Assembly (NCBI RefSeq): GCF_001437055.1
Contig: NZ_JQBW01000006.1
Location: 65,145-129,144 of the forward strand
DNA: 64,000 nucleotides
Reading direction: 5' to 3'
Origin: Limosilactobacillus secaliphilus
GTDB taxonomy: Bacteria > Bacillota > Bacilli > Lactobacillales > Lactobacillaceae
The notes below the pieces were generated by a model, which was not told the origin of the DNA, searched no databases, and saw nothing but the letters and a program-made list of their open reading frames with translations. Positions 43,631-52,540 of this stretch are shown in pieces. Made by a program: the position numbers and the translations under genes. Positions within the stretch are counted from its first letter, which is position 1. Each line of letters starts with the position of its first letter.

Positions 43631-44794
43631 TTATACTGAATGCTCCTTTTGCCACCACTGTGGTTCGGTAACCTTCACCGGTATCGAGCGGCCCGCACTG
43701 AAATATGTTGCTTGACCGATAGCCTGGTTGGCAATTGTTGACCAATCTAAACCAGGCCAGAGCCGGCTTTCTACGGGTTCCGCCAACCGATGTAGCAAAA
43801 CATTGGCAAACTGTGAGCGTAGCCGCGGGACCAAGTCTAACGGTGACTGGGTGGTCAGCAACATGGACAAGTTGACTTTGCGGCCCTCACGCAGAATCCG
43901 GAAGATCCCGTTATCCGTTAATTTAGCGTCGTCATTCGGTAAGTAACGATGGGCCTCATCAATGACAACGGTCACCGGGAAACTCGTCTGTGCACTTAAA
44001 CGCAGGCGAAGGATCGTCTGGCAAATCAATGATACCAACAACTGTTGCAAACGGCCCTGCCCCTGTAATAGTGATAAATCCAAAACCAGGGATTGGTGTT
44101 GCATGGACTGGTTCAAAAACAACTTCAGCACATAGGTCAGTTCATAAGCCGGACTCGTCGAACCATTGCCAAACAACTTTTGAAAGCGGCTCGTGGCTAG
44201 CTGCGTCCGCAGATGGTTGATAATGGCCCAATGATCATGAATGCGGTCAGTGTCATAGACTTGACCGAGCAAGTGATGTTGAGGGAGGTCTGGATCAGGC
44301 ATGATCATTTCTTCAATCAACTGTTCGGGCAGCAAATCAACGTCATAATCACGACCCCAGTTACCAAGGGATCGCACCTCATCTTGCCATTGGCGCCGTT
44401 CCCTGCCCACTTTCTTAAGCGTCGATGTTAGGCCCAACAGATTATGGGCCACCCGCAAGCCTGCGATTGCATCGGCTAGCGTCATTTGCCACTCACTTGT
44501 TGCCGGCAGTCCCAGCGCAAAGAGAAGTTGATCAACGGTGAGCCGGCCCGCTGATAGGTAGCAGTTATCGCCCAAACGATAGACACTGGCGTTGGGCAGG
44601 TGCTGGTACTCGCCAGTCGGGTCCAAAATGAAGGCGGCTTGGTTGGCCCGCTGCAGGTCACTGAGCAGGGCCACGGTGCTGGTGGTCTTGCCACTACCCG
44701 TCTGACCCGTAATTGACAGGTGCTGGTTCAACGAGTTTTCAAATAAGTGAACCGGTTGTTGATTATTTGCGTTGATCAAACTACGTGCTAACAA
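43631..44794 (-). CDS. HerA/DUF87-type ATPase
   Basis: 387 residues. Walker A is GQTGSGKTTS (30-39). The LDPTGEYQHLP segment (58-67) and Walker B VVIDEAHRYLP (276-286) are of the HerA/FtsK type, followed by REGRKVNLSMLLTTQSP with a sensor-type Gln. The protein is shorter than archaeal HerA and lacks an obvious N-terminal HAS-barrel. HerA hexamers move DNA and often work with nucleases, including in several defence systems. Its partner here is a Nudix hydrolase gene. The start is TTG 44794 after GGAGGG. Confidence 0.8.
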   Translation of the reverse strand: MLARSLINANNQQPVHLFENSLNQHLSITGQTGSGKTTSTVALLSDLQRANQAAFILDPTGEYQHLPNASVYRLGDNCYLSAGRLTVDQLLFALGLPATSEWQMTLADAIAGLRVAHNLLGLTSTLKKVGRERRQWQDEVRSLGNWGRDYDVDLLPEQLIEEMIMPDPDLPQHHLLGQVYDTDRIHDHWAIINHLRTQLATSRFQKLFGNGSTSPAYELTYVLKLFLNQSMQHQSLVLDLSLLQGQGRLQQLLVSLICQTILRLRLSAQTSFPVTVVIDEAHRYLPNDDAKLTDNGIFRILREGRKVNLSMLLTTQSPLDLVPRLRSQFANVLLHRLAEPVESRLWPGLDWSTIANQAIGQATYFSAGRSIPVKVTEPQWWQKEHSV

Positions 44795-44850
44795 AAGTCG
44801 CCCTCCTATCTCTGCATATTATGACACGTCTTCTCTAATAATGTGAATAC

Positions 44851-44899
44851 AAAAACACAAACGGCATGACCGAATTCGGTGCCTGCCGTTGTTTTTGTT
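44851..44899 (-). terminator. Terminator after the small exported protein gene
   Basis: TGCCGTT (44884-44890) pairs with AACGGCA (44860-44866), with A/T-rich extensions. Read leftward it ends in T's. Confidence 0.65.
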
Positions 44900-44901
44900 A
44901 A

Positions 44902-45366
44902 TTACTTAATGCGAACGAAATTCGTTGCCTTATGGTCAACCCCTTGACCAGCGTTGATGATCTGGTAGGTGAAGGAGCGTGAATGAATGTGCTTGCCAAA
45001 CGCAAAGCATTGGTTGTATTGCCAACGCGATGTCTTACCATTTTGGGTCTTGGTCAGGGTCAGATGACTGCCTTTAGCCAGGTACTGCCAACGACCGTTT
45101 TTCGAATCCTTTTGGTAAACGTCGTCAAAATCACTCTTGCTTTGTGCCGATTTCAAAGCGTCACTCTTCTGCGGGGTCACAATCGCTTGGTCGGTCGTTT
45201 TGGAGAAACTCATGTAAACCTTATTGTTGCCAGAAACGCTGGTGTATTGGTAAACATGACCGGGCACTTTGGGGGCCACCGCATTAGAACCATAGAAGTA
45301 ACCACCGACTAAGACCAAAATAATGATAACAATAATCGACCAAATCGTTTTTGCTTTCTTACTCAT
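44902..45366 (-). CDS. Small exported or membrane-anchored protein of unknown function
   Basis: 154 residues. A Lys-rich start and one membrane segment (about 9-27) are followed by an extracellular domain with many aromatic residues and Lys/Ser/Thr (GHVYQYTSVSGNNKVYMSF, RWQYLAKGSHLTL). No family was recognised. It lies 17 nt after the LysM protein gene in the same direction and may share its transcript, which suggests a wall-related role. Confidence 0.75.
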   Translation of the reverse strand: MSKKAKTIWSIIVIIILVLVGGYFYGSNAVAPKVPGHVYQYTSVSGNNKVYMSFSKTTDQAIVTPQKSDALKSAQSKSDFDDVYQKDSKNGRWQYLAKGSHLTLTKTQNGKTSRWQYNQCFAFGKHIHSRSFTYQIINAGQGVDHKATNFVRIK

Positions 45367-45383
45367 TACTTACCACGCCCCAA

Positions 45384-46382
45384 CTAATCATCGTCTTCTT
45401 CACTGTCACTATCGTTAGTATCGGATTGACTGTTGCTGCTTGAGCTGCTGGATGATTGACTGCTGCTCGAACTACTATCGTCCTTACTACTGTCATGATG
45501 CTTGACGTAGACATGGACTTCGCCATCTTTGATTTCGACCATGACCGTCTGATCTTTGTCATTCAGATGGGACTTGATCAACTTGACGGCCTTCTTATAT
45601 TGCTTCTTGTTGATGGCCTTATTCAATACCTTAGCGTCATCGTCAAAGTCAACCTCTTTGACATCCTGATCGGCTTCTGGATCATACTTTTCAAAATTCA
45701 GGTCAATGTCGTTCTTGTCGGCCGCCTTAGATAACTTATCGGCCAGCTTCTGTGATGCGTCATCATTAGTAGAAGAGGTCTTCGTTGACTTGTTAGATGA
45801 CTTATTGGATTGACTAGCCTGCTGATTGTCATCGTCAGACTCTGCCGGTGCCTTCGAATTGCTGTTGGCACTGTAATTATTGGTCGAATTATCGCTATTA
45901 TCCTGGTTTTGATTAATGGTGATCTTTGGACTAACAACAATGTTCACATTCTTGACGTCATTATTGATGGTCTTCTTCGTCTGGGCCACCACGTAAGGAT
46001 TGACATTCGGGTGGTAGTCAGACGGAACTGAGCCATTCCGATTCAGAATCAAAATGTCGCCAGCATAGATCAAGTTGGCATTCTTGATGTGGTTGTCATA
46101 GCAAAGCTTAGCCACCGAGATGCCGGTTGCTTGAGAGATGCCCCACAGAGTATCTCCCCACTGGATCACGTAGCGGGTACCGTTCAGATTGTTACGGTCA
46201 ATGTGCTGCATGGCCATGTTGTCGGAAATATGCTGTGGTGAATTAGCCACCCAATTAGTAATGTCGGCTTGTTCTTCAACCGATTGGCCCATGTTGCTAG
46301 CCATCGCAATCGGTGTCGCCATCAGTGGCCCTGCCAATACAGCCGTCATTGCGACCGTCAGCAGTTTTTTCTTCGTATCCAT
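45384..46382 (-). CDS. LysM-domain secreted wall protein with Ser/Asp-rich tail
   Basis: 332 residues. The signal peptide is about 1-30 (KKKLLTVAMTAVLAGPLMA). One LysM domain follows (about 68-112, RYVIQWGDTLWGISQATGIS), which binds peptidoglycan. Then comes a long Asn/Ser/Thr/Lys linker, a small charged domain (about 225-295), and a Ser-rich stretch ending in acidic residues. ATG 46382 follows GGGAGGA. No catalytic domain is visible, so it is more likely structural or regulatory than a hydrolase. Confidence 0.85.
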   Translation of the reverse strand: MDTKKKLLTVAMTAVLAGPLMATPIAMASNMGQSVEEQADITNWVANSPQHISDNMAMQHIDRNNLNGTRYVIQWGDTLWGISQATGISVAKLCYDNHIKNANLIYAGDILILNRNGSVPSDYHPNVNPYVVAQTKKTINNDVKNVNIVVSPKITINQNQDNSDNSTNNYSANSNSKAPAESDDDNQQASQSNKSSNKSTKTSSTNDDASQKLADKLSKAADKNDIDLNFEKYDPEADQDVKEVDFDDDAKVLNKAINKKQYKKAVKLIKSHLNDKDQTVMVEIKDGEVHVYVKHHDSSKDDSSSSSSQSSSSSSSNSQSDTNDSDSEEDDD

Positions 46383-46495
46383 TACAAAATCCTCCCAAAA
46401 TAAATGTGCCTTCAGTCTAACGCCGTTTATTACGCAATTCAACGTTCTTATTACTTAGTTAATATGGTGTTTTTGCCAAAAAAAGCAACAAAAAA

Positions 46496-46514
46496 GCCCG
46501 GCATAAAACCGGGC
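46496..46514 (-). terminator. Intrinsic terminator of rnpB
   Basis: GCCCGG (read leftward from 46514) pairs with CCGGGC, followed by six T's. Confidence 0.85.
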
Positions 46515-46519
46515 GCCTG

Positions 46520-46911
46520 GATGCAGACCTCTGTAGGCCATGTTTTGTCAAAGCACGAATGTCAGGCGTAAACGTGCAGTGGTAATCATCTATCTCAGCG
46601 TAAAAATACGCTCCCCTGGAATCACTTCAATTTGTTATCCAAAGCTCCCCTACCGTAAGTTTGGGTTTCCCGCTTGAGGGGTTTACCGCGTTCCATCAGG
46701 CTTGTTTCCAAACCTGCTTCGTCACTGTGGCACTTTTCAGGAATACTGGGGCATAGCCGAAGCCTTAGCCGCTTTTTCCGCCGTCACCGGCATCACCGGT
46801 GCCCCGCCTTATCGTTTCAGCGAGCACAAACACTACGGGCATCGCAGCCCGTGCGAGCATGGACCTTCCTAACACGACAATTGCCGCGCTCGATTACCCA
46901 AGGCCTGCATC
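46520..46911 (-). ncRNA. rnpB: RNase P RNA (type B)
   Basis: Read leftward, the conserved core GGAAGGTCCATGCTCGCAC and the later GGTAAACCCC segment identify the RNase P RNA. The ends are set by helix P1: 46901-46911 pairs with 46520-46530 (one G-U), giving about 392 nt. It cleaves the 5' leaders of tRNA precursors. It lies next to gpsB, as in other Firmicutes, and has its own terminator. Confidence 0.95.
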
Positions 46912-46929
46912 ATATTCAATTATTAAAGA

Positions 46930-47304
46930 CTAGAGCAAGTGTGAATCGTGGTCGTTCTCTTCGCCATCTTGGCCTAACTGAGAACCAAAGACACGCCGTT
47001 CAAGATTGGACAGCCGCTTCAGGATATCCATGTTAGTGGCATTTGAAACTGGCTGGCTAGCACTTGGAGTATGTGAACCAATGGAAGAACCAACTTCCAC
47101 TTGCCGGTTCAGTTCGTCAACTTTAGCCTTCAGACGATCATTTTCGTCCTGCAGGCGCTGAACTTCCTTGTTGAAAGTGTCGTAATCCTTAATGACATCA
47201 TCAAGGAATGAATCAACATCATCAACATCGTAGCCTTTCCCAATACTCTTTTCTTTGAACTGCTTGTGAAGAATATCTTGAGCAGTAAATTTAATATTGT
47301 CCAA
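46930..47304 (-). CDS. gpsB: Cell division protein GpsB
   Basis: 124 residues. The DivIVA-like N-terminal domain reads [36 protein letters not shown], then a coiled coil and a C-terminal helix ([16 protein letters not shown]) after a linker. GpsB links penicillin-binding proteins to division and elongation. PBP1A, a known partner in relatives, is encoded nearby at 48711. The start is TTG 47304 with AGGTG 6 nt upstream; no in-frame ATG precedes the domain. Confidence 0.95.
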   Translation of the reverse strand: MDNIKFTAQDILHKQFKEKSIGKGYDVDDVDSFLDDVIKDYDTFNKEVQRLQDENDRLKAKVDELNRQVEVGSSIGSHTPSASQPVSNATNMDILKRLSNLERRVFGSQLGQDGEENDHDSHLL

Positions 47305-47402
47305 TCATTACACCTCGCTCGTGAACAATCTATTAACACAATCAATATTCTACTGAAATGAACGCCCAATTACAAGGATCTGAGCCAATTCGCTTGATTT
47401 TT

Positions 47403-48005
47403 TTAAGATTTGTGCGTTCGTTTGAGCAATTCAGGATGGTTCTCGGCCATCTCCTCGGCAGCCTCTTGCAACTCATCAAAATCAATCACTGTGATCGGAT
47501 AATTGTTGTCTTGGGCGTACTTCTTTGCCGCCCGGTAGTCCCAAAAAGGTTTGCTCTTCTTGTCCGGATTGTTCTCCATGTCCGGATCATAAATCAGCAG
47601 CATTTCATCAGTGTGGTTGAGCATGAATTGCTGATAAGCCCGTAATTGACTGGCCGATTGATAATCGTGATTGCTGATGCTGGCAGAATAATCAACCATT
47701 GCCCGCAGTTGGGCCAGCTGAGCCTGGTTCTCCTCTTTCCACCGTTTCTCCACATTTAAATAGGGAGACATCAGGGCCAGTTTTAGTTGTTCGTAATCAC
47801 TCTGCAGCTTCAAGCCCACTTGAAGGGTCCAACGTTCCACCCCACTCTGGGGACCCGAAATGAGCCAAAAGGTGTCCGTACTCTGATTCAAACGTGAGCG
47901 CAGCTGCTCAGCAATCACTGACTTGATGACCGTGACTTTGGGATCATCGTCGTTAAAGACTTCCAATTCATAAGCACGATAACCAGTTACCCAAATTCGG
48001 TGCAC
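47403..48005 (-). CDS. ypsA: YpsA/DUF1273 (SLOG-fold) protein
   Basis: 200 residues. The start WVTGYRAYELEVF and FWLISGPQSGVERWTLQVGLKL are the SLOG-type nucleotide-binding signature of the DUF1273/YpsA family. In relatives YpsA affects cell division; the ligand is uncertain. The start is GTG 48005 with GGAGG 7 nt before it. The order ypsA-gpsB-rnpB is conserved in Firmicutes. Confidence 0.9.
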   Translation of the reverse strand: MHRIWVTGYRAYELEVFNDDDPKVTVIKSVIAEQLRSRLNQSTDTFWLISGPQSGVERWTLQVGLKLQSDYEQLKLALMSPYLNVEKRWKEENQAQLAQLRAMVDYSASISNHDYQSASQLRAYQQFMLNHTDEMLLIYDPDMENNPDKKSKPFWDYRAAKKYAQDNNYPITVIDFDELQEAAEEMAENHPELLKRTHKS

Positions 48006-48085
48006 TTTTCTGCCTCCAGACCTATTCTTAACAGCGTTGCAACATTTATTTGGTATAATAGCACGTAGTCAAGGGAGGATCCAAA

Positions 48086-48718
48086 ATGAGCATTCACTAC
48101 CCGGCCGGTCAAGGACCGCAACGGCTAGCAAAGAAGACCATTGATATTCCGACTCCGCATAAATCAATTTACGCTAAGCGGGGCATGTCGTTGGAAAAAG
48201 AAATCAACGAAAGCAATCAATATTATTTGGCCACCCACCAAGCCGTCATCCATAAGAAGCCAACTCCCATCCAGTTGGTCCACGTTGACTATCCCAAGCG
48301 GAGTGCGGCTGTCGTGCGTGAAGCATATTTTCGGCGTCCTTCAACTACTGACTACAACGGCGTTTACAAGGGTTACTACATCGATTTCGATGCCAAAGAA
48401 ACGCGCAATAAGCGTTCTTTTCCCTTGAAGAACTTTCATCAGCATCAAATCACGCATTTGAAAGAGTGCGTGGCCCAAGGCGGAATTTGTTTTGCATTTA
48501 TTAAATTCACTGAATTAGATGAGTTATATATCCTGCCGGCCACGATTGTCTTTCATTATTGGCACTTGAAAGAGCACCATCATCGTTCGTCGATTCCGTT
48601 AACCCAAATCAAAGCTGACGGCATCCGCGTCCACTATGGTTTAAATCCCCGTTTGCAATATTTGCCGGCAGTTGATCAGTTAATTGCCAGCGTCAACAAA
48701 GGAGTAACACATGAATAA
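48086..48718 (+). CDS. recU: Holliday junction resolvase RecU
   Basis: 210 residues. The catalytic core contains RRPSTTDYNGVYKGYYIDFDAKETRNKRSFPLKN, with the acidic residues and Lys of the nuclease site, and HQITHLKECVAQGGICFAFI. RecU resolves recombination intermediates. GGGAGGA precedes ATG 48086. It overlaps pbp1A by 8 nt, a conserved pairing in Firmicutes. Confidence 0.95.
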   Translation: MSIHYPAGQGPQRLAKKTIDIPTPHKSIYAKRGMSLEKEINESNQYYLATHQAVIHKKPTPIQLVHVDYPKRSAAVVREAYFRRPSTTDYNGVYKGYYIDFDAKETRNKRSFPLKNFHQHQITHLKECVAQGGICFAFIKFTELDELYILPATIVFHYWHLKEHHHRSSIPLTQIKADGIRVHYGLNPRLQYLPAVDQLIASVNKGVTHE

Positions 48719-50936
48719 CGAAGATTATCCTAGTCGTCGACGTGACGATGACTTCCAGGATGACAACAATAACGGTCGTTCGCTCACCAAGCGGATTATC
48801 GTGTGGGTCTTAGGTGCCCTATTGTTAATCATCGTAGCATTGGCTGCGCTTTTCTTCTTTTGGGCTTCGAGTGCGCCAAAAATCAGCCGGAATGAACTGG
48901 CGAGCCAGTCAACGACGGTTATCTATGACCGCAATGACAAGGTGATTTCCCGCTTAGGTGCGCAAAAACGTGAATACGCTAAGTCCAATGAAATTCCCGA
49001 TGCACTGAAGCACGCGGTCGTGTCCATTGAAGACCGGCGTTTCTATAAGAATCACGGTGTTGACCCAATGCGGATTATCGGTGCTGCAACCAACAACATC
49101 TTCCACCGTTCTGATGGAACCCAAGGTGGTAGTACTTTAACCCAACAACTGGTTAAGCTGTCAGTCTTCTCGACCGCCGCTTCTGACCGGACTTTCAAGC
49201 GGAAGGCACAGGAAGCTTGGTTAGCAATCAACGTTGACCGTCACTTCTCCAAGAACGAAATCCTGGAGTTCTACATCAACAAGGTCTACATGGGCAACGG
49301 TGTCTACGGGATGAAGACCGCCGCTCAGTACTACTATGGCAAAGATCTGGACGAATTATCGCTTTCACAGATCGCCACTTTGGCGGGGATCCCACAGTCA
49401 CCAACCTATTACAATCCGGCAGTGAAGGACACCAAGGCCCCAACCGTCCGGCGTAACGAGGTGTTGGATGCTATGGTCCGCAGCAAGTACATTAGCCAAG
49501 CCGATGCCACCAAGGCCAAGGCGCAGAGTGTCACCCAGGGCTTGGATGATCACCATGGCAATACATCCAGCAACAGTGTGGGCGTGAAGGAACCGGTTGT
49601 GGATGCTTACGTCAAGCAGGTGTTGGCTGAACTGGAAGCCAAGGGTTATAACCCGAACACTGACGGCTTGCATGTTCACACCAACATGGACTTGGGTGCC
49701 CAAAAGAAGTTGTACGACGAAGCCAACAACTCCGTACCGTTCCAAAGCGACGACATGCAAACTGGTGTAGCCGTCACGGATCCTCACAACGGACAGATCA
49801 TCGCCATGCTGGGTGGCCGGCATACTGGCAAGGTGGTTTACGGTCTTAACCGGGCTACCCAAACCAACCGGTCAACTGGTTCATCCGCTAAGCCGTTAAT
49901 GGACTACGGCCCAGCCATTGAATACCTGCATTGGCCAACCTTCCATTCCGTTTCCGATGACAAGTTCTACTGGCCAGGTACCAACAAAGTTCTCCATGAC
50001 TGGGATAACCAGACCAAGGGAACAATGACGATGCGTGAAGCCTTGGTTCAATCACGGAACGTCCCAGCTATTCGGACCCTGCAAAAGGTCGGCATGAAAC
50101 GAGCCACGACCTTCTTGAATGGTTTAGGTATCAAGCAAAAGAAGCCGTTCAACCTGCAAAACGGGATTGGTTTGTACATCTCACCATTGCAAGTCTCAGC
50201 TGCTTATGCTGCCTTTGCCAACGGTGGTACCTACTACAAGCCTTACTACATCTCCTCGTTGACGACGCAGGATGGCAAGACGATTACCTACAGCAAGGAT
50301 GGCCACCGCGCAATGACCAAAGGGACCGCTTATATGATTACCGACATGCTTAAGGGTGTCATTGATGATTCCCAAGGGACTGGTAATGCAGCTAAACTGT
50401 CCGGCGTCAACCAAGCCGGCAAGACTGGGACGACCGATTACCCATCTGGCAAATCTCAAGGTGGCGTCATGGATTCTTGGATGGCTGGTTACACCAAGAA
50501 CTACTCGATCGCCGTATGGACTGGCTATGATCAGCCAATGAGTCACTCCATCAGCACCAGCTACGAAAAGTCAGCAATCCTGCTCTACAAAGCCTTGATG
50601 GATTACTTAGACAACGAAAACCACGCCAGCAACTGGAAGCGGCCAGACAGTGTCGAAGCCGTTCGTTGGCATGGTCATCGTGAATTGGTATTGAAGGATT
50701 CTAAGTGGGCACTGGACTTCACCGCAATGGATGATGACGATGATAGTAGTCATTCATCATCACATTCCGATTCTTCATCAAGCTCCAGTTTATCGGCATC
50801 CGAGAGTTCTTACTTTGATAAGCATTCTTCCAGTGATGCCAGCTCAAGTTCTTCTAGTCAACCAGCGGATACCAATAAACCTGGTCCCAACACTGATTCG
50901 TCCACAGCGGGCGACAACCAAGCACCAACTCACTAG
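48711..50936 (+). CDS. pbp1A: Class A penicillin-binding protein PBP1A
   Basis: 741 residues. A cytoplasmic acidic tail and a membrane helix (about 27-50) precede the glycosyltransferase domain (about 75-250) with VSIEDRRFYKNHGVD and GGSTLTQQLVK. The transpeptidase domain (about 330-620) carries SSAKPLM (SxxK), SRN (SxN) and KTGTTDY (KTG). The C-terminal about 60 residues are Ser/Asp-rich and low-complexity. It polymerises and cross-links peptidoglycan. Translation is coupled to recU. Confidence 0.95.
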   Translation: MNNEDYPSRRRDDDFQDDNNNGRSLTKRIIVWVLGALLLIIVALAALFFFWASSAPKISRNELASQSTTVIYDRNDKVISRLGAQKREYAKSNEIPDALKHAVVSIEDRRFYKNHGVDPMRIIGAATNNIFHRSDGTQGGSTLTQQLVKLSVFSTAASDRTFKRKAQEAWLAINVDRHFSKNEILEFYINKVYMGNGVYGMKTAAQYYYGKDLDELSLSQIATLAGIPQSPTYYNPAVKDTKAPTVRRNEVLDAMVRSKYISQADATKAKAQSVTQGLDDHHGNTSSNSVGVKEPVVDAYVKQVLAELEAKGYNPNTDGLHVHTNMDLGAQKKLYDEANNSVPFQSDDMQTGVAVTDPHNGQIIAMLGGRHTGKVVYGLNRATQTNRSTGSSAKPLMDYGPAIEYLHWPTFHSVSDDKFYWPGTNKVLHDWDNQTKGTMTMREALVQSRNVPAIRTLQKVGMKRATTFLNGLGIKQKKPFNLQNGIGLYISPLQVSAAYAAFANGGTYYKPYYISSLTTQDGKTITYSKDGHRAMTKGTAYMITDMLKGVIDDSQGTGNAAKLSGVNQAGKTGTTDYPSGKSQGGVMDSWMAGYTKNYSIAVWTGYDQPMSHSISTSYEKSAILLYKALMDYLDNENHASNWKRPDSVEAVRWHGHRELVLKDSKWALDFTAMDDDDDSSHSSSHSDSSSSSSLSASESSYFDKHSSSDASSSSSSQPADTNKPGPNTDSSTAGDNQAPTH

Positions 50937-50952
50937 TTAACTGGGATAACTC

Positions 50953-50990
50953 AAAAGCTCCATGTAGTGACAACTACATGGAGCTTTTTT
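50953..50990. terminator. Terminator between pbp1A and the SMR exporter gene
   Basis: A perfect 16-bp stem (50953-50968 with 50973-50988) is followed by T's. It lies between convergent genes and overlaps the end of the SMR gene by 2 nt. Confidence 0.85.
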
Positions 50991-51306
50991 AATGCGTTGT
51001 TAACTTGATGCCAACGATGCCAACAACCAATAAACAAGCAAAAAACAATGTGGTCAATGATAAGTGCTCATGAAAGAAGAACATCCCTACCAAAATGGAA
51101 CCCACAGCACCAATCCCGGTCCAAACGGGATAAGCAATGCTGAGCGGCAAATTCTTGCTCGCCGTGATCAACCCAGCAAAAGAAGCCAGCATGCCAACAA
51201 TGGTTAAAACTGAATAAAATATATTGGTAAAACCATTACTTAATTTCATAAATGTTGCCCAGACTGTCTCAAAGATCCCGGCAACAATCAAATATAACCA
51301 CGCCAT
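50989..51306 (-). CDS. SMR-family exporter of the SugE/Gdx (guanidinium) type
   Basis: 105 residues with four membrane helices and the membrane Glu in AGIFETVWATFMKLSNGF. The blocks AYPVWTGIGAVGSILVG and the final GIKLTTH match the SugE/Gdx branch (guanidinium exporters) better than the drug-exporting EmrE branch. ATG 51306 follows AGGAGG. A structured leader with a terminator lies immediately upstream, as expected for riboswitch control. A single SMR gene is present, so it would act as a homodimer. Confidence 0.82.
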   Translation of the reverse strand: MAWLYLIVAGIFETVWATFMKLSNGFTNIFYSVLTIVGMLASFAGLITASKNLPLSIAYPVWTGIGAVGSILVGMFFFHEHLSLTTLFFACLLVVGIVGIKLTTH

Positions 51307-51325
51307 TTCGTACCTCCTAGAAAAT

Positions 51326-51399
51326 AAAAAAGCCAAACAATTGCCCCTCTTCAGCGACCTAATGAGGTGACAGTTATTTGGCTTCCCCGGTGGGAATTA
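51326..51399 (-). promoter_or_regulatory. Structured leader with intrinsic terminator before the SugE/Gdx gene: candidate guanidine riboswitch
   Basis: Read leftward, the leader begins near 51399. A first hairpin, TTCCC-ACCG-GGGAA (51383-51396), is followed by a long hairpin whose arms 51371-51382 and 51332-51343 pair over about 12 bp and end in six T's (51326-51331). This is a terminator directly before the AGGAGG. Inside the second hairpin an AGGT could pair with the ACC of the first loop. The layout of two hairpins with possible loop contact, a terminator and an SMR gene fits the guanidine-IV (mepA motif) class. The class assignment is from memory of the layout and is tentative; the attenuator itself is well supported. 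Confidence 0.6.
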
Positions 51400-51405
51400 T
51401 TCAAA

Positions 51406-51434
51406 ATATTAGATACTGTTTATTGTACTCACAA
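51406..51434 (-). promoter_or_regulatory. Promoter of the SugE/Gdx leader
   Basis: On the complement, TTGTGA (51429-51434), a 17-bp spacer and TAATAT (51406-51411) place transcription start near 51399, giving a leader of about 90 nt. Confidence 0.65.
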
Positions 51435-51459
51435 TACTGCCTTTTAACAACGAATAAGC

Positions 51460-52410
51460 TTAATAGTGCATTTTATCTTCTTCGCTATCGACTGGCGTAA
51501 GATCTGCCGGAGGCTCACGACGACCACGCTGCAATACGTAAATTGCGACCAGCACGATGATAATACCGACAATTTCGTACAGATTAAGGTGCAAGTTGAA
51601 AAAGATGACACTCAAAATAGAGGTCGTAATTGGTTGCACAGCGTCCATAATGCTGACCACATCGGACGGTGCAAACTTTGAAGCATGCAGGAGCATTCCG
51701 AATGGCAAGATGGTGCCAAAGAAAACCACTGTGGACACGGATGCCACCAGCACCGGCGTAATATGCGGCGTGTTGATCCAGAAAGGATGGTACAGGTTGA
51801 ACAAAACACCAGCAATCATACTACCCCAACCCAGCACAACCAGCGGCGGGTTCTTGGCCACTGCGCGCTGCGGCAGTACAACATAGAAGGCGGCGGTCAA
51901 TCCAGAACCCAGACCCCAGAGAAACGAAACCCATGAGACGGACAAGTGATCAAACTCACCCCGGGTCAGGCAAAGAAAGACTCCCAGAAGCGCCAGCACA
52001 AAGGAAATCACATCACTGCGTAAGGGCATCTGCCGCTTGAAGATGACGCTGCCGGCAACGATGAAGAGCGGCGCCAGGTATTGCAGAATCGTTGACATTG
52101 AAGCGTTCCCGGTCTGCACAGAGAAATAGAAAGTCAAGAGATTAAGCCCCAAACCGAAGATGGCGTAAGAGAGAACCGAAAGACAGCTGGCTTTATCGCG
52201 GAAAACGTTGAAAGTCGCTTTGCCATAACGAAAGGCACAAAAGACGAGGATAATCATCCCCGTGAAGGAAAGCCGGGTTGATAACATCCAATCGGCAGGA
52301 ATCGACAGGTTTTGTGAAATCAACTGTAAAGTGGTGCCGGAAATTCCCCAGCTAAATGATGCGAAGGCAGCCCAAATGATCCCCTTCATTACATGACTGT
52401 AGTTTCTCAT
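51460..52410 (-). CDS. EamA-family (DMT) transporter
   Basis: 316 residues with ten membrane helices in two EamA repeats (about 12-145 and 155-300). The first starts GIIWAAFASFSWGISGTTLQL and the second includes MDAVQPITTSILSVIFF. DMT carriers export metabolites or amino acids; the substrate is unknown. ATG 52410 follows AGGAG by 7 nt. The C-terminal tail is charged. Confidence 0.88.
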   Translation of the reverse strand: MRNYSHVMKGIIWAAFASFSWGISGTTLQLISQNLSIPADWMLSTRLSFTGMIILVFCAFRYGKATFNVFRDKASCLSVLSYAIFGLGLNLLTFYFSVQTGNASMSTILQYLAPLFIVAGSVIFKRQMPLRSDVISFVLALLGVFLCLTRGEFDHLSVSWVSFLWGLGSGLTAAFYVVLPQRAVAKNPPLVVLGWGSMIAGVLFNLYHPFWINTPHITPVLVASVSTVVFFGTILPFGMLLHASKFAPSDVVSIMDAVQPITTSILSVIFFNLHLNLYEIVGIIIVLVAIYVLQRGRREPPADLTPVDSEEDKMHY

Positions 52411-52479
52411 AATCAATCTCCTTACAAAAAATAACTAGGCATTAATTTAACATGTTCCAGCATTTTTCGCATTAAAAAA

Positions 52480-52511
52480 ACCAAAAGCCGTGAATAAATC
52501 AGCTTTTGGTT
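52480..52511 (-). terminator. Terminator of the DUF1002 gene
   Basis: Read leftward, AACCAAAAGC pairs with GCTTTTGGTT, followed by seven T's. Confidence 0.8.
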
Positions 52512-52540
52512 GAATAAACTTAATTTTATTAACTAGAGTC

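Noticed and set aside
51326-51399. Guanidine-I (ykkC) or fluoride riboswitch
   Set aside because: The conserved core elements of those classes were not found; the two-hairpin layout fits guanidine-IV better.
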